Shown piece after piece: positions 62,839 through 64,000 of a stretch of DNA of 64,000 nt. Both the position numbers and the translations under genes were made by a program. Position 1 is the first letter of the stretch, and each line of letters begins with the position of its first letter. The DNA is taken from positions 1 to 64,000 of the forward strand of contig NZ_PYWB01000012.1 of NCBI RefSeq assembly GCF_003056345.1, in the 5' to 3' direction. The DNA is from Devosia submarina (lineage in GTDB: Bacteria; Pseudomonadota; Alphaproteobacteria; Rhizobiales; Devosiaceae). The notes under the pieces were generated by a model. It was not told where the DNA came from and searched no databases. It saw nothing but the letters and a program-made list of their open reading frames with translations.

Positions 62839-64000
62839 ATGTTTGACGGCGTGTTCCTGCTGGGCCAGGGCATTGGCCATTTCATGACCCCGGCCTCGCT
62901 GTTCAATGTGGCCTGGGCCACGCTGCTGGGCATTGTTATCGGGATCCTGCCAGGACTGACGGCCACCATGGGCGTCGCGCTGCTGGTGACGCTGACCTAC
63001 AAAATGGCGCCAGACCAGGCAATTTTGACGCTGATGTGCGTTTATCTCGGCGCCATTTATGGCGGCAGCCGCACAGCCATTCTTCTTAATATCCCGGGGA
63101 CGCCGGCCAATGCCGCGGCAGCCCTTGATGGTCATCCGCTGGCCCGACAGGGCAGGGCCGGGCTGGCCATGGGACTGGCAACGACATCATCTTCGCTGGG
63201 TACGCTGGTGGGAGTGTTTTTCCTGGCGATCATTGCGCCCTTTCTTGCCGAAGCGGCGCTGAAATTTGGTTCATACGAGTTCTTCTGGCTGGCTTTATTT
63301 GGCGTCCTGATCTCGGGGCAAATGACCGGCAGCGATACGCCGCTCAAGGGATACATCGCCGGTATTTTGGGCCTCCTGGTCGCAATGGTCGGCATGGAAA
63401 CCTTGCATGCTCATCAACGCTTTACCTTCGGCATTCCGGCGCTCGGGGGTGGGATCGATCTGATCCCGGCCATGGTTGGCGCCTTTGGCTTGGCAGAAAT
63501 CCTGTCGGCCATGAAGCGCAATGGCGTGGCTCATGTTGCGGCGGTCAATGATCGCGTGGTGCCCAGCTTCGGTGAAATCTTCCGCTATTGGCGCACGATC
63601 CTGCGGTCGGGTTTGATTGGCACATTCGTCGGTATCATTCCGGGGGTAGGCGAGGATGTGGGTTCCTGGACCTCCTATGCTGCCGCCAAGCGAGCCAGCA
63701 AAAATCCCGAGGAATTCGGCAAGGGCAGCCAGGAAGGGCTGATCGCGGCAGAAACCGGTGACAATGCGGTGGTGTCAGCCGCCATGATTCCCACGCTAAC
63801 CCTGGCGCTACCCGGTTCGGCGGCAGCTGCAGTGCTGATCGCCGCCATGTATATCCATGGCATACGGCCAGGCCCGATGATCATGGTGGAGAACCCGACC
63901 TTTCTCTACCAGGTCGTGGCCATGCTCTTGCTGGCGACGATCGCCAATCTGGTGTTCGGCCTATCGCTCACCAAGCTTTTCATCCAGGTGCTGCAGGTGC
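62839..64000 (+). CDS. tripartite tricarboxylate transporter large permease (TctA family), cut by window end
   Basis: The N-terminal 387 codons of a TctA permease, open to the window edge; full-length relatives have about 500 residues. Conserved segments are GIVIGILPGLTATMGVALLV, YGGSRTAILLNIPGTPAN, GTFVGIIPGVGEDVGSW and GLIAAETGDNAVVSAAMIP. The ATG at 62839 follows AAGGAAAT. It is the main translocation subunit of a secondary, ion-coupled importer for carboxylates, fed by the binding protein at 61047. Confidence 0.93.
   Translation, partial: MFDGVFLLGQGIGHFMTPASLFNVAWATLLGIVIGILPGLTATMGVALLVTLTYKMAPDQAILTLMCVYLGAIYGGSRTAILLNIPGTPANAAAALDGHPLARQGRAGLAMGLATTSSSLGTLVGVFFLAIIAPFLAEAALKFGSYEFFWLALFGVLISGQMTGSDTPLKGYIAGILGLLVAMVGMETLHAHQRFTFGIPALGGGIDLIPAMVGAFGLAEILSAMKRNGVAHVAAVNDRVVPSFGEIFRYWRTILRSGLIGTFVGIIPGVGEDVGSWTSYAAAKRASKNPEEFGKGSQEGLIAAETGDNAVVSAAMIPTLTLALPGSAAAAVLIAAMYIHGIRPGPMIMVENPTFLYQVVAMLLLATIANLVFGLSLTKLFIQVLQV

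Overview
This is a 64 kb stretch of a high-GC alphaproteobacterial chromosome. It is packed with uptake systems and catabolic genes. The gene families point to Hyphomicrobiales: a BA14K-type secreted protein, many family-1 sugar ABC importers with UgpC/MalK-type ATPases, FadR-type GntR regulators and a tripartite tricarboxylate transporter. A Devosia-like genus is my best guess, from gene content only. I saw no rRNA, tRNA, CRISPR array, IS element or phage gene.

Layout. 0.4-5 kb: a frameshifted luciferase-like monooxygenase, a MarR/epoxide-hydrolase-like divergent pair, a broken fumarylacetoacetate-hydrolase-family gene and a FadR-type regulator. 5-14.6 kb: a sialic-acid operon with a peptide-type ABC importer (including a permease-ATPase fusion), a lyase-family aldolase, NanE, NanK, an SGNH esterase and NagB. 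14.7-17 kb: Tex. 17.3-21.5 kb: a sugar ABC importer with no enzymes beside it. 21.6-26 kb: an iron alcohol dehydrogenase, a YdeP-type molybdopterin oxidoreductase and a decayed aldehyde dehydrogenase. 26-34.9 kb: a muramic-acid/amino-sugar cluster with a penicillin-binding-type serine hydrolase, MurQ, an RpiR/MurR regulator, an ABC importer, a second NanE and a BadF-type kinase. 34.9-43.7 kb: two closely related FadR-type regulators facing each other across a VOC gene, two Gfo/Idh/MocA dehydrogenases and a third sugar ABC importer. 43.7-48.6 kb: housekeeping and hypothetical genes. 48.7-60.7 kb: a divergent catabolic unit. 61 kb to the end: a TctCBA transporter, with TctA cut by the window edge.

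How the genes work together. The first operon imports sialic acid, cleaves it to ManNAc, phosphorylates and epimerises it to GlcNAc-6-P, and finishes at NagB; the deacetylase NagA is not in the window. The MurQ cluster would import MurNAc or a related amino sugar unphosphorylated, phosphorylate it with the BadF-type kinase, and cleave the lactyl ether. Matching GGAAT-N5-ATTCC palindromes in front of both murR and the transporter operon suggest one regulon.

The most interesting unit is at 48.7-60.7 kb. One arm is a peptide-type ABC importer, a four-carbon-acid-sugar kinase and a FadR-type regulator. The other arm is a leaderless three-Asp-box sialidase-fold protein, PdxA2, a DapA/NanA-family aldolase, an iron alcohol dehydrogenase and a 2-keto-4-pentenoate-hydratase-like enzyme. 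It reads as a cytoplasmic route for an acidic, probably 2-keto-3-deoxy or glycosidic, sugar that ends in a kinase/PdxA2 step. I cannot assign it to a pathway I know as a whole. It shares several parts with the 4-14.6 kb sialic-acid region, including an intact copy of the hydratase-like gene that is dead there.
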